Notes under the pieces: generated by a model
Told to the model about the DNA's origin: nothing
Database searches by the model: none
The model's input: the letters and a program-made list of their open reading frames with translations, nothing else
Part shown: positions 20,819 to 29,794 of the stretch, in pieces
How positions within the stretch are numbered: the stretch's first letter is position 1
How the letters are laid out: every line of letters starts with the position of its first letter
Translations under genes and position numbers: made by a program
Assembly (NCBI GenBank): GCA_030753675.1
Contig: JASMBU010000001.1
Coordinates: forward strand, 124,001-188,000
DNA: 64,000 nucleotides
Reading direction: 5' to 3'
Origin: Methylococcales bacterium
GTDB taxonomy: Bacteria; Pseudomonadota; Gammaproteobacteria; Methylococcales; Methylomonadaceae

Positions 20819-21799
20819 TTATCCGCGCATCATAATATCGCGTAAATCTAAGGTTGCGGCATTAGCTCGAGTAATATAAGTCGCCATGGTTAGCGAGTAA
20901 TTGGATAAGATCCCAAAACCATCACCATTGAGAATCATAGGGCTCCAGATCGGGGTAATCGCCTTTTCTAATTCGTGAATCACACGCTTCATCGTTTCAG
21001 ACGCATTTTTATTGGCTAGAACGTCACCGAAATCGTGTTCGACGGCTTTAAGGAGATGGACAAGCGCCCAGGTAGCTCCGCGCGCCTCCCAGAAAACATC
21101 ATCAATCTTTATCCATGGGGTTTGTTTCATAACGGCATAACGTTCGTTGGAACGATTGGATTGGATTCGGCCGGTGCTGGCAATTAAACGGGCAGATAGG
21201 CCGCCTAAACGCTTTTCAACAACTTCAAAATATTGTCTTAGATTGTCAGCGCGCGAATAAAATTGAGCGCGATTATTGAGAAGACGACTCATATAACCTT
21301 TGAGGGCTTCCGCTCCTTTATTGTATTCGCCTTCTGTTGAAGGGAGTGCCCAAGAATTGTGTTGATAGTAAAATGACGGTTCTGCTTTTGCTAAATCGGA
21401 ATCTTCATTAGATTGTGATTGTGAGCGGGCGAATTGATTTCTAAGTGCAGTTGCACCATCTCGAATCATCACTAAGGCGCCAAATTCCCAACTGGGCATA
21501 TTGTCAAGAAATACACTGGGAGGCGCAATGTCGTTGCTTAAGTAACCCCCGTTTTTTTCTAAAATGGTATCGGCAAGAACGGAAAGTGTATTGCTATAGA
21601 CATAGCCGGTAGGAAGTGCCCGTATAGTCGTTTTTTTGGCTGTTTTAAGTGCTTGCTTTTGGACATTGAATTGGTCCGGTTCTAGTGAGATAACTTGTGC
21701 ATAGATAGTGGTTAAAATGATGGTTACTAGAAAAAAGAAGCTTGTTGCCCAGAGAACTCCACGGTATCTAATGTTATCAATAAGTGTACGGAACGTCAT
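20819..21799 (-). CDS. DUF2333 family membrane-anchored protein
   Basis: A 326-residue protein with one N-terminal membrane anchor (about residues 12-34) and a large periplasmic helical domain. Conserved-looking blocks include GGYLSNDIAPPSVFLDNMPSW, split between residues about 82-104, and WEFGALVMIRDGATALRNQFARSQSQS. It fits the DUF2333 family of gammaproteobacteria, whose role is not known. It is separated from xerC by 134 bases and from the DUF4389 gene by about 50. Confidence 0.8.
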   Translation of the reverse strand: MTFRTLIDNIRYRGVLWATSFFFLVTIILTTIYAQVISLEPDQFNVQKQALKTAKKTTIRALPTGYVYSNTLSVLADTILEKNGGYLSNDIAPPSVFLDNMPSWEFGALVMIRDGATALRNQFARSQSQSNEDSDLAKAEPSFYYQHNSWALPSTEGEYNKGAEALKGYMSRLLNNRAQFYSRADNLRQYFEVVEKRLGGLSARLIASTGRIQSNRSNERYAVMKQTPWIKIDDVFWEARGATWALVHLLKAVEHDFGDVLANKNASETMKRVIHELEKAITPIWSPMILNGDGFGILSNYSLTMATYITRANAATLDLRDIMMRG

Positions 21800-21933
21800 A
21801 GTGTATGCTTTACCTGTGTTGTCAAGCCGTTAAAGAAATCATTATGTTCATTATATTATCAGAAAAGACAAGATAAGTTATTGAAACTGATATTTTTTAA
21901 GGGAAAAAAGGGGAAATTATAACCTGGAAAAGG

Positions 21934-22833
21934 CTACTTTTTAGCGCGTGGGTGAGTATTGTCATAAATAGCTATTAAATGTTGAAAATCAAGGTGGGTA
22001 TATATTTGCGTTGTGCTGATTTTGCTATGCCCCAGTAATTCCTGAACTGCGCGTAGATTTTGACTGGATTCTAAAAAATGGCTGGCAAAGGAGTGGCGTA
22101 GCATGTGGGGGTGGATATGGACGGGGCTATTGCTTTTTTTACACCATTGGCTCAGTCGACTTTGTACGCTACGGTTGCTTAGGCGTTTCCCGTGTTGGCT
22201 AAGAAAGAGTGCAGGATTGTTATCATCGTTGAGAGTGAGTCGTATAGGCAGCCACTTTTCTAGCGCTGATAGTGCTTTCGCCCCAATAGGCACTAAGCGA
22301 CTTTTATGCCCTTTCCCGTGCTGAATGGTGACCATTTGTTCGGGGAAATCGATATCTATAAGATTTAATTCGGTGAGTTCTGATAGCCGAAGGCCACAGG
22401 AATAGAATACTTCGAAGATAGCAAGGTCACGGGTTTCTAGTATGGATTGCGGTTGTGTTTCAAGCAAGCCATGAATTTGATCAACATCAAGTGTTTTAGG
22501 CAGCGAGTTGTTCGTTTTGGGTGCGTGTAGATAGCGAGCGGGATTGTCTTGTAAGTGATCGTTTTTAATGAGGTAATTAAGGAAGCTTCGGATGGCAGAT
22601 AACTCTCTTTGTAAACTTTTACCGCTGAGTCCTAGGCGGTGGCGGCCAGCAATATGATTTCTGATATCAGGGTATTGTAGTGTCGACCAGTGCGTAATTG
22701 ATTTTTGCTCGCAAAAAAGCGTGAGTTGTTTAAGGTCCCGGCGGTAGTGCGTTAACGTGTTTTTGGATGCTCGTTTTTCATAGCGGAGATAGTCAAAAAA
22801 GTCAGTGAGTAAGATAAGGGCTTCAGGACTCAT
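21934..22833 (-). CDS. xerC: Tyrosine recombinase XerC
   Basis: A 299-residue site-specific recombinase that with XerD resolves chromosome dimers at dif. The N-terminal SAM-like core-binding domain is followed by the catalytic domain with the R-K-H-R-H-Y set: Arg in YSCGLRLSELT, Lys in GKGHKSR, HPHMLRHSFASH, LGHSKISTTQIYTH with the tyrosine nucleophile. It sits downstream of the DUF484 gene in the conserved lptM-lysA-dapF-DUF484-xerC operon. Confidence 0.93.
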   Translation of the reverse strand: MSPEALILLTDFFDYLRYEKRASKNTLTHYRRDLKQLTLFCEQKSITHWSTLQYPDIRNHIAGRHRLGLSGKSLQRELSAIRSFLNYLIKNDHLQDNPARYLHAPKTNNSLPKTLDVDQIHGLLETQPQSILETRDLAIFEVFYSCGLRLSELTELNLIDIDFPEQMVTIQHGKGHKSRLVPIGAKALSALEKWLPIRLTLNDDNNPALFLSQHGKRLSNRSVQSRLSQWCKKSNSPVHIHPHMLRHSFASHFLESSQNLRAVQELLGHSKISTTQIYTHLDFQHLIAIYDNTHPRAKK

Positions 22834-22868
22834 GGGTTTAACCGTATTTTTTCGTGGTGCGGGCTATT

Positions 22869-23567
22869 TTAGGTGGTGGGAACATCATGCGTTGGGTTCA
22901 GACAGGTAATTAGTCGCGTGGCGATAATTTCACTGATTTGAGTTAGGAAAAGGTGGCCCATATCCGCGTGGTAGCGTTCTTTTTCACGGCTTCCTATGGC
23001 AATAATGCCTTCTAACCCAGTAAAGTTCATCGGTATTAGGGCACAGGACCTAATTTGTAAGGCATTCTTTGCAAACAGTATTCGTGCTTGATTGATGGGT
23101 GGTTTGCCACATTTGGGTTGATTTAAGGCAAGAACCTCTTTGAAGGCGAGTGCTTCTTTGCTGTCTTTATCAATGAAAATTTTTGCTGAGTTTGGGGCGT
23201 TGTGTTTTTGTTCATCAAAAACTTTAACGGTAAAAAAATCGCTTAAAAAACAATTGTTAAAGACTTCATTTAAGTTGTTTACTAGGGTGTCAATTGTGTG
23301 AGAGTCAAGGGTTGCCAGAGTCAACTCATGCATGCGTTGTGCGGTGAGATCATTTTCTTTAGCGATATCAATTAATTCTATAAATTGCCCTTCGACGTGC
23401 TGGTGTTTAGCTCTGAAAATTTCAAGTTGTTTAGCGACTAAGGATACGGCAGGGCCACTGAGGTGAGGGATGGAAAGGGTTTCTAATAACTCGAGATTAT
23501 TATGAAAAAAGCTAGGGTTTTTTTCGAGGTAGGTTTTGACGTCAGTTTCGGTTATTTTGAGTGTCAT
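22869..23567 (-). CDS. DUF484 family protein
   Basis: A 232-residue predicted cytosolic protein of the DUF484 family, GAF-like in fold. The N-terminus has the typical VKTYLEKNPSFFHNNLELLE segment (residues 10-29), a central coiled coil (KQLEIFRAKHQHVEGQFIEL region), and the C-terminal GIIAIGSREKERYHADMG segment. It lies between dapF and xerC, its usual place. Biochemical function is unknown. Confidence 0.88.
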   Translation of the reverse strand: MTLKITETDVKTYLEKNPSFFHNNLELLETLSIPHLSGPAVSLVAKQLEIFRAKHQHVEGQFIELIDIAKENDLTAQRMHELTLATLDSHTIDTLVNNLNEVFNNCFLSDFFTVKVFDEQKHNAPNSAKIFIDKDSKEALAFKEVLALNQPKCGKPPINQARILFAKNALQIRSCALIPMNFTGLEGIIAIGSREKERYHADMGHLFLTQISEIIATRLITCLNPTHDVPTT

Positions 23568-23582
23568 GATGTAGTTTCCGTA

Positions 23583-24422
23583 TTATAGGATAATTGTTCC
23601 GTTAAAAACAGGGGTCGCCGAACCCGTCATAAAAACAGGCGTGTTACGTCCTTGCCACTGAATAGTTAGCTCTCCGCCCGGTAATTCAACGCGTACCTCT
23701 TTTTCTAACATATCTCTTTCAACACCGCAAATCACAGCGGCGCATGCTCCACTGCCACAGGCTAATGTTTCACCGGAGCCACGCTCATAAACACGGAGTT
23801 TAATGCTGTTGGGGGTGATGATTTGCATAAATCCAATATTGGCACGCTCAGGAAAAACAGGGTGGTTTTCAAGCACTTTTCCAAGCGTGTCTACAGGGGC
23901 GCTCTCAATATCGTTAACGATGATAACCGCGTGAGGATTCCCCACAGATACGGCGGAAAAAGACCATACCGTCGTGTCAATGGTGATGTTATATAGGGGG
24001 GATGCAGGGGATGAAGTGATGAGTGGTATTTGTTCTGGATTGTGTTTAGGTAGGCCCATGTTCACAGTAATTAAGTCATTCTGGGTGAAACTGAGTAATA
24101 ATTGACCTGCCCCTGTGTCGACAAGGATATTGTTTTTTAAGGATAATTTTTGGTCGCGAACAAAACGAGCAAAACAGCGCGCACCATTACCGCATTGAGA
24201 AACCTCACTGCCATCAGCGTTAAAAATACGGTATTTAAAGTCAGCCGATGAGTCAGGAGAACTGGCTTCAACCAAGAGTAATTGATCACAGCCAATACCA
24301 AAATTTCGGTTGGCGATAAAACGTATTTGTGCAGCGCTAAGGTTTATCGTTTGATTGATAGCATCAATAACCACAAAGTCATTCCCGAGGCCGTGCATTT
24401 TTGTGAAAGCTATTGGCGTCAT
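23583..24422 (-). CDS. dapF: Diaminopimelate epimerase
   Basis: A 279-residue cofactor-independent epimerase converting LL- to meso-diaminopimelate for lysine and peptidoglycan. The two catalytic cysteines are in SQCGNGARC and ETLACGSGACA. The KMHGLGNDFVVID start and FGIGCDQLLLVE are also diagnostic. Length is normal. It lies 55 bases downstream of lysA in the same operon. Confidence 0.95.
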   Translation of the reverse strand: MTPIAFTKMHGLGNDFVVIDAINQTINLSAAQIRFIANRNFGIGCDQLLLVEASSPDSSADFKYRIFNADGSEVSQCGNGARCFARFVRDQKLSLKNNILVDTGAGQLLLSFTQNDLITVNMGLPKHNPEQIPLITSSPASPLYNITIDTTVWSFSAVSVGNPHAVIIVNDIESAPVDTLGKVLENHPVFPERANIGFMQIITPNSIKLRVYERGSGETLACGSGACAAVICGVERDMLEKEVRVELPGGELTIQWQGRNTPVFMTGSATPVFNGTIIL

Positions 24423-24477
24423 AATTCTAAAAGACTCGAGGATAAAATGTGTTTGCGATTTATTTTGACCCTTAAAT

Positions 24478-25725
24478 TCATGGTAGTAAGCTTTCCCCTT
24501 GCCATAAACTGGCTATTGATTCTCGTTTTCGAATAAGGTGAGCTTGATTTCCATCAACTAGAATTTCAGGAGGGCGAGGTCTTGAGTTGTAGTTTGAACT
24601 CATTGAAAAACCATAAGCACCCGATGATCGAACGGCTAATAAGTCATTAGGGGAGAGTGCTAGAAAGCGCTCTTTGCCAAGGAAGTCACCAGTCTCACAA
24701 ACAGGGCCAACAATATCCCATTGTTTCGTGGGTGCCGTTGAGCGTGCGTTGACAGGAATAATAGCTTGCCAAGCATTATAGAGGGCCGGGCGTAATAAGT
24801 CGTTCATGGCGGCATCAACAATGGCGAAGTTTTTGGCTTCAGTGGGTTTTAGGTACTCAACCCGTGTGACTAAGATGCCCGCATTACCGGCAATGGCTCG
24901 CCCAGGCTCAAGGAGTATTTTGATGTTTCTACCCGCTAATTTATTCAAGAGCGCATCAATATAGTCTTTAGGATCCGGCGGGGTTTCATGTTGATAGCAA
25001 ATGCCTAATCCACCACCTAGGTCAAGGTGCTCAACGGTTATATTTTGGTTGTTGAGTCGGTCTACGAGTAATAAAACCTTGTCTAGCGCATCAAGGAAAG
25101 GGCCCGTTTCTGTGAGTTGTGAACCGATATGACAGTCAATACCCAGAATCTTGATATTCGTCAATGAAGCCGCGTGTTGATAGTGCGTAAAGGCTTCATT
25201 GATATCAATACCAAATTTATTTTCTTTTAACCCGGTAGAGATGTAAGGGTGTGTCTTGGCATCAACATTAGGATTTACTCGGATAGAAATGTTAGCAATA
25301 CAGCCCCGTTCTTTGGCAAGCGTGTTGATGCGATCGATTTCTTCGCTGACTTCGATGTTGAAGCAGTGAATACCTGCATCCAGTGCTGCTCTGATTTCAT
25401 CTTCACGTTTTCCCACGCCTGAAAAAACTATTTTTTTAGGGTCTCCACCAGCAGCGATGACGCGCTCCAGTTCTCCGATAGAAACAATATCAAAGCCAGA
25501 ACCTAAGCGAGCCAGTAAGTTTAAAATAGCAATATTCGAAGAAGCCTTCATGGCATAGCAAATCAAGTGGGGATGGTTGCCAAAGGCTTGGTCAAAGGCT
25601 TTCCAGTGTCGTTCCAGTGTGGCGCGTGAATAGATGTAACAGGGTGAGCCATAGTGTTCGGTGATTTCGCTAATTGAACACTGTTCAGCAAAGAGTTGCT
25701 CGTCCTGATAATTGAAATAATCCAT
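24478..25725 (-). CDS. lysA: Diaminopimelate decarboxylase
   Basis: A 415-residue PLP enzyme of the alanine-racemase-fold decarboxylases, making L-lysine from meso-DAP. The PLP lysine is K60 in CYAMKASSN; other marks are HIGSQLTE, LDLGGGLGICY, EPGRAIAGNAG and the active-site CETGDFLGKERFL. Length is normal. It starts two bases after the lptM stop and precedes dapF. Confidence 0.95.
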   Translation of the reverse strand: MDYFNYQDEQLFAEQCSISEITEHYGSPCYIYSRATLERHWKAFDQAFGNHPHLICYAMKASSNIAILNLLARLGSGFDIVSIGELERVIAAGGDPKKIVFSGVGKREDEIRAALDAGIHCFNIEVSEEIDRINTLAKERGCIANISIRVNPNVDAKTHPYISTGLKENKFGIDINEAFTHYQHAASLTNIKILGIDCHIGSQLTETGPFLDALDKVLLLVDRLNNQNITVEHLDLGGGLGICYQHETPPDPKDYIDALLNKLAGRNIKILLEPGRAIAGNAGILVTRVEYLKPTEAKNFAIVDAAMNDLLRPALYNAWQAIIPVNARSTAPTKQWDIVGPVCETGDFLGKERFLALSPNDLLAVRSSGAYGFSMSSNYNSRPRPPEILVDGNQAHLIRKRESIASLWQGESLLP

Positions 25726-25727
25726 AG

Positions 25728-25841
25728 TTATTGTGTGTCAGCTGGTGGGGGGTTATCAGGGATATATAGCGGTCCCATTTGTCCACAGGCCGAGAGTAAA
25801 AGTGCTGCACATAATAAGCAAATGATTTTTTGGGTAAACAT
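25728..25841 (-). CDS. lptM: LPS assembly lipoprotein LptM (YifL-like)
   Basis: A 37-residue lipoprotein easily missed because of its size. After a short hydrophobic signal it has LLLSACGQMGPLYIP, where LSAC is the lipobox (acylated Cys19) and the following CGQMGPLY is the conserved LptM segment. LptM stabilises the LptD-LptE translocon and helps LptD disulfide formation in E. coli. It lies two bases ahead of lysA, as in many gammaproteobacteria. A pro-rich end follows (NPPPADTQ). Confidence 0.9.
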   Translation of the reverse strand: MFTQKIICLLCAALLLSACGQMGPLYIPDNPPPADTQ

Positions 25842-25845
25842 AAGT

Positions 25846-27225
25846 CTAATTTTTATAAATAAATTCAGGTAGCCAAGTGGCTAACGAGGGCCAATAGGCT
25901 AATAACGCTAACATAGATAATTGAATCAGAATAAAAGGCATTACGCCACGATAAATTTGCATTGTTGTGATTTCAGCTGGCGCTACACCACGGAGGTAAA
26001 AAAGCGCAAAACCAAAGGGAGGGGTTAGGAATGAGGTTTGTAGGTTAATAGCAATCATGATGCCCAGCCAAATAGGATCAATGCCCATGCTTAAGAGGAT
26101 AGGGCCAATGATGGGTACAATCACAAAAGTAATTTCGATAAAATCCAGTACAAAACCGAGTGCGAACATGACGAGCATGACTAAAAAGATAGCGCTTATT
26201 TTACCCCCAGGTAAGTCAGATAATAATTCAATTATTATTTCATCACCATTAAAGCCTCGAAAGACCAGTGAAAACAAAGCGGCCCCGATAAGGATCATAA
26301 AGACCATGCTGGTGATCTTTATGGTACTTTGCATCACAGAACGTAGCGTTGGGAGCGATAATTTTTTGCGTAAGAAAGATAATAAAAGTGCACCGCTTGC
26401 CCCGACAGAGGCCGCTTCAGTGGGTGTTGCAATACCGCTAATAATAGAGCCTAAAACGGCAAACATGAGAAGTAGAGGGGGCAGGAGCCCAGCAAATAAT
26501 TGCTGGTAATTGGTTTCACGGGGGGCGTGCTTATCTATGCGGCTAGGCATAGATTCAGGTTTAAAGTGGGCGGTTAGAATGATGTAGAGTAGATAAAAAA
26601 AGACCAGTCCTAATCCTGGTATTAGCGCGCCTGCAAACAAGTCACCGACTGAGACGGTTTCCGGTGCAAAGATCCCCATATCAAGTTGGGCCTGTTGGTA
26701 TGCGGTTGAGATAACGTCACCAAGTAACACCAATACAATTGAAGGCGGAATGATTTGACCCAAGGTTCCTGAGGCACAAATAGTTCCGCAAGAAATAGCC
26801 GGGTCATATTGATTGCGTAACATGGTGGGCAGTGATAACAGGCCCATTGTGACAACTGTCGCGCCAACAATACCGGTGCTTGCAGCCATTAGCATTCCTA
26901 CAAGAGTCACTGCAATACCGAGTCCTCCGCGTGTGGAACCAAATAAATCAGCCATACTTTCCAGCAGGTCTTCAGCCAATTGAGCGCGCTCTAGCATGAC
27001 ACCCATAAAGACAAAGAGGGGTACGGCTATTAATGTTTCATTATTGAGTATGCCAAATAAACGATTGGGTAGGGCGTGCAAAAAGGCCGTGTCAAAGAGG
27101 TCAAGTTGAATGCCTACAGTGGCAAAACCGAGAGCTGTTCCACTTAAAGCAAAAGCAACAGGGAAGCCTGAAAGTAGAACGAAAAAGACGGTAAGAAACA
27201 TCCAAAAAGCTAAGTATTCTTCCAT
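25846..27225 (-). CDS. TRAP transporter large permease (DctM family)
   Basis: A 459-residue inner-membrane protein with about 12 hydrophobic segments, the large subunit of a sodium-driven tripartite transporter. Family signatures: VPLFVFMGVMLERAQLAEDL, GTLGQIIPPSIVLVLLGD, GIATPTEAASVGASGA and LGFVLDFIEITFVIVPIIGP. The substrate is probably a carboxylate or similar anion, but it is set by a binding protein that is not encoded here. It lies three bases downstream of the dctQ-type gene. Confidence 0.92.
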   Translation of the reverse strand: MEEYLAFWMFLTVFFVLLSGFPVAFALSGTALGFATVGIQLDLFDTAFLHALPNRLFGILNNETLIAVPLFVFMGVMLERAQLAEDLLESMADLFGSTRGGLGIAVTLVGMLMAASTGIVGATVVTMGLLSLPTMLRNQYDPAISCGTICASGTLGQIIPPSIVLVLLGDVISTAYQQAQLDMGIFAPETVSVGDLFAGALIPGLGLVFFYLLYIILTAHFKPESMPSRIDKHAPRETNYQQLFAGLLPPLLLMFAVLGSIISGIATPTEAASVGASGALLLSFLRKKLSLPTLRSVMQSTIKITSMVFMILIGAALFSLVFRGFNGDEIIIELLSDLPGGKISAIFLVMLVMFALGFVLDFIEITFVIVPIIGPILLSMGIDPIWLGIMIAINLQTSFLTPPFGFALFYLRGVAPAEITTMQIYRGVMPFILIQLSMLALLAYWPSLATWLPEFIYKN

Positions 27226-27228
27226 GGG

Positions 27229-27765
27229 TTATGGCGTTGTGTTTAGGGGAATGCCAATGGCAGAAAAGAGGCTTTTAATGGCTAGTGAAATTGCTTGTAG
27301 GAGCATTAGAGCAGCCATAACAATGATAGTGCTTTTAAGGAGATAAACGGCGGGTAATCCCCCTGAGTTCCGAGATGATTCTTGAATCGCCCAGGAATCA
27401 GCAACATATTCCCAGCTACTAATGATAATAAAAAGGCAAACAGGGATTAATAAAAAAAGAGTGCCGAGAAAATCAACCCAGCCTTGTGTTTTTTCGTTAA
27501 AGCGGTGATAAAAAATGTCTACTCGAACGTGGGCATTATGTTTGAGTGTATAGGCCGCTCCCAGCATAAAAATTAGGGCGTGCATGTAAGAGATAGATTC
27601 TTGTGCGGCAATGGAGCCGATATTAAAGCAGTACCGAAGTATAACAACGATAACCGATATCATAACAAGGGCGAGCGTAAGCCATGACGTACCTCGACCA
27701 ATTTGTTCATTTAATGTGTCAATGAGTTTTATGGTGCATCGACCGTAAGTAACTAACGAGCTCAT
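27229..27765 (-). CDS. TRAP transporter small permease (DctQ family)
   Basis: About 178 residues with four hydrophobic helices (about 25-50, 55-75, 95-120, 140-165), the small TRAP subunit that pairs with DctM. The frame is open to a TTG at 27789, but no good ribosome site is seen at either place; I prefer the ATG at 27765. Typical segments are SISYMHALIFMLGAAYTLKHNAHVRVDI, split at residues about 55-80, and the terminal LLQAIS region. No periplasmic binding protein gene (dctP) is adjacent. Confidence 0.85.
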   Translation of the reverse strand: MSSLVTYGRCTIKLIDTLNEQIGRGTSWLTLALVMISVIVVILRYCFNIGSIAAQESISYMHALIFMLGAAYTLKHNAHVRVDIFYHRFNEKTQGWVDFLGTLFLLIPVCLFIIISSWEYVADSWAIQESSRNSGGLPAVYLLKSTIIVMAALMLLQAISLAIKSLFSAIGIPLNTTP

Positions 27766-27839
27766 GATGATTTGACGAGTAAAAAACAAATAATTTTAAC
27801 TGAAAACAAGGTGTTAAAGTATTTTAAACAGAACACTTT

Positions 27840-28817
27840 TTAAAAAACAGTAACGGCATTGGATTTGAAATTCAACCAAACCTCATCACCAATGCTGAGT
27901 TTTAAATCATCTGAGGCTTGATGCGTTATCATGGCATGAAATATTTCACCAGCCTTAATGGTGACACGCACATTATTTAAGTCCTCGATAATCGCGGTAA
28001 TTTTTCCTTGAAAATGATTTCTCATGCTGGAGGAAAGCGCTGATCTGGATAGGACTATTTGTGATGGGTCTATTGAAATGTGTGTGCCAGTTGTTGTTTG
28101 GTCTGGCGGGATTAACGTGAGTTGTGTTGTTTTAAAATAGTTATTGGAGAGTTGGCCTGCAAATATGTTAATCATCGCGTTGGGAACCGGTTTTCCAGCG
28201 GCTAGTGTAATAACTTCATCGCTAAGGGCGCAGCCCTGGAGGTGATTGTGGGTGCTGAAAATTAGGGTTTTTTGGTAGTCCTTTATAAAACTTTCAAGAT
28301 TATTTTTACTGGCTTGGTCTAAATAGCTAAAAGGTTCGTCTAAGATGAGAACGTCGGGCGTCAAGGCTAGTGCACGGGCCAGTGCAGATTTTTGTTTTTC
28401 GCCATCGGATAATTCATCCGCTGTGCGATGAGCAAGATTTGTAATGCCTAGATAATCCAAGCTAGTTGCAATACGTTCAGCGTGTAGTGATGTTGGAATA
28501 CAGCGAATTTTTAATGCTGTTGAGATGTTTTGTTTGACCGTACCCTGTAGTAAGTAGGGGCGTTGCGTTAAAAAAGCAATTTGTTTTCGATAAGCGGGTG
28601 CTTTCTTAGGAAAGGTAGGGAGGCCTAAAAAGTCAAGTTGTCCCTCACGGGGAGGTATGATAAAAGCAAGAATGTTGAGTAGGGTGCTTTTACCCGAACC
28701 ATTAGCACCAAAGAGTGCGGTAATTTGGTTCGATTTTATTGACAGCGATTTAATATGTAGTGTTTCTTTTAGGGCATAATTAAATTTAAGGTTGGTCAAA
28801 TGGTAGGCATGATTCAT
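27840..28817 (-). CDS. tupC: ABC transporter ATP-binding protein, tungstate/molybdate type
   Basis: A 325-residue ATPase. Walker A is GANGSGKST (residues about 36-44), the signature is LSDGEKQKSALAR, Walker B is VLILDEPF, and the H-loop is STHNH. The C-terminal 90 residues form a Mop/TOBE-like domain, as in ModC/TupC-type oxyanion importers. The divergent neighbour is a TupA-like tungstate binding protein, which supports tungstate specificity. No TupB permease is found between or beside them. Confidence 0.78.
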   Translation of the reverse strand: MNHAYHLTNLKFNYALKETLHIKSLSIKSNQITALFGANGSGKSTLLNILAFIIPPREGQLDFLGLPTFPKKAPAYRKQIAFLTQRPYLLQGTVKQNISTALKIRCIPTSLHAERIATSLDYLGITNLAHRTADELSDGEKQKSALARALALTPDVLILDEPFSYLDQASKNNLESFIKDYQKTLIFSTHNHLQGCALSDEVITLAAGKPVPNAMINIFAGQLSNNYFKTTQLTLIPPDQTTTGTHISIDPSQIVLSRSALSSSMRNHFQGKITAIIEDLNNVRVTIKAGEIFHAMITHQASDDLKLSIGDEVWLNFKSNAVTVF

Positions 28818-28964
28818 AATCTCATATTGTACATGAGCACATAAAGGAACGCTGAATGATGTTGATTTAAAGTAATTCTAAGTGTCTAAATTTGAAGACG
28901 AGGTATGCGTTTTGGGCGGTTTAAATTAACCTGAAATGTAGATGTTTTATATTGGGATACCAAG

Positions 28965-29777
28965 ATGATTAAAAGATGTTTTTTTATTTTTATATGTAAT
29001 GCTTTTTTTTCAGTATGCGTGGCAGATGCAGTTATTTTGCGTGTGGCAACAACGACGAGTACTGAAAATTCAGGATTGCTTTCGGTGTTGCATCCAGTTT
29101 TTGAAAAAAACTATGGGGTTCGTTTAAATGTTATTGCTGTGGGAACAGGAAAAGCATTGCAGTTGGGAGCCAATGGTGATGTCGATGTCGTTTTAGTACA
29201 TGCACCTGCGGCTGAAGTCGCCTTTATGAATGCTGGTTTTGGCTTTCATCGTGAAGCGGTTATGCATAATGATTTTGTTATCGTGGGCCCGGCCAGTGAC
29301 CCTTTGGAATTGTACCAATTAAGTACCCCAGATGAAGTGATGAAAAAAATCGCTAGCGGACAAAGTGTATTTATTTCCAGAGGAGATGATTCGGGGACAC
29401 ATAAAAAAGAAAATAATCTTTGGCAGCAGGTTGGTATTAACCCCAAGGGGCAGTGGTATTTGTCTGTTGGTCAGGGCATGGGGGCGGTCTTACGCATGGC
29501 TAATGAAAGTGGGGCTTATACGTTAACAGACCGGGGGACATACCTTGCCTATCAAGGTAAAGTGGCATTAGAAATTGTTTTTCAAGGCGACCCAAAGCTT
29601 AATAACCCTTACCATGTCATGGCGATAAACCCTAAGCGGCATCCGCATGTTAAGTTTGATTTGGCGCAGCAGTACATTGCTTTTTTGATCAGTGAGGAGA
29701 GCCAAAGAATTATTAATAATTTTAAGCGCAAAGGACAGGTGCTCTTTTACGGTGATAGCAGGAAAGGACAGCCTTAA
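28965..29777 (+). CDS. tupA: Tungstate-binding periplasmic protein
   Basis: A 270-residue exported protein with an N-terminal signal peptide (cut around residue 21, AD-AVIL). The mature part starts with the TupA hallmark RVATTTSTENSGLL (residues 26-39), where the TTTS side chains bind the oxyanion; GVRLNVIAVGTGKALQLG, VHAPAAE, SRGDDSGTHKKE and YTLTDRGTYLAY also match. It divergently faces the tupC-like ATPase across 147 bases. It presumably serves a tungstoenzyme or molybdopterin supply. Confidence 0.9.
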   Translation: MIKRCFFIFICNAFFSVCVADAVILRVATTTSTENSGLLSVLHPVFEKNYGVRLNVIAVGTGKALQLGANGDVDVVLVHAPAAEVAFMNAGFGFHREAVMHNDFVIVGPASDPLELYQLSTPDEVMKKIASGQSVFISRGDDSGTHKKENNLWQQVGINPKGQWYLSVGQGMGAVLRMANESGAYTLTDRGTYLAYQGKVALEIVFQGDPKLNNPYHVMAINPKRHPHVKFDLAQQYIAFLISEESQRIINNFKRKGQVLFYGDSRKGQP

Positions 29778-29794
29778 CGATTTTATGATTTAGA

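Noticed and set aside
26057-26509. Open frame on the plus strand opposite dctM
   Set aside because: It is antisense to a well-supported TRAP permease gene and its translation is low in complexity without motifs.
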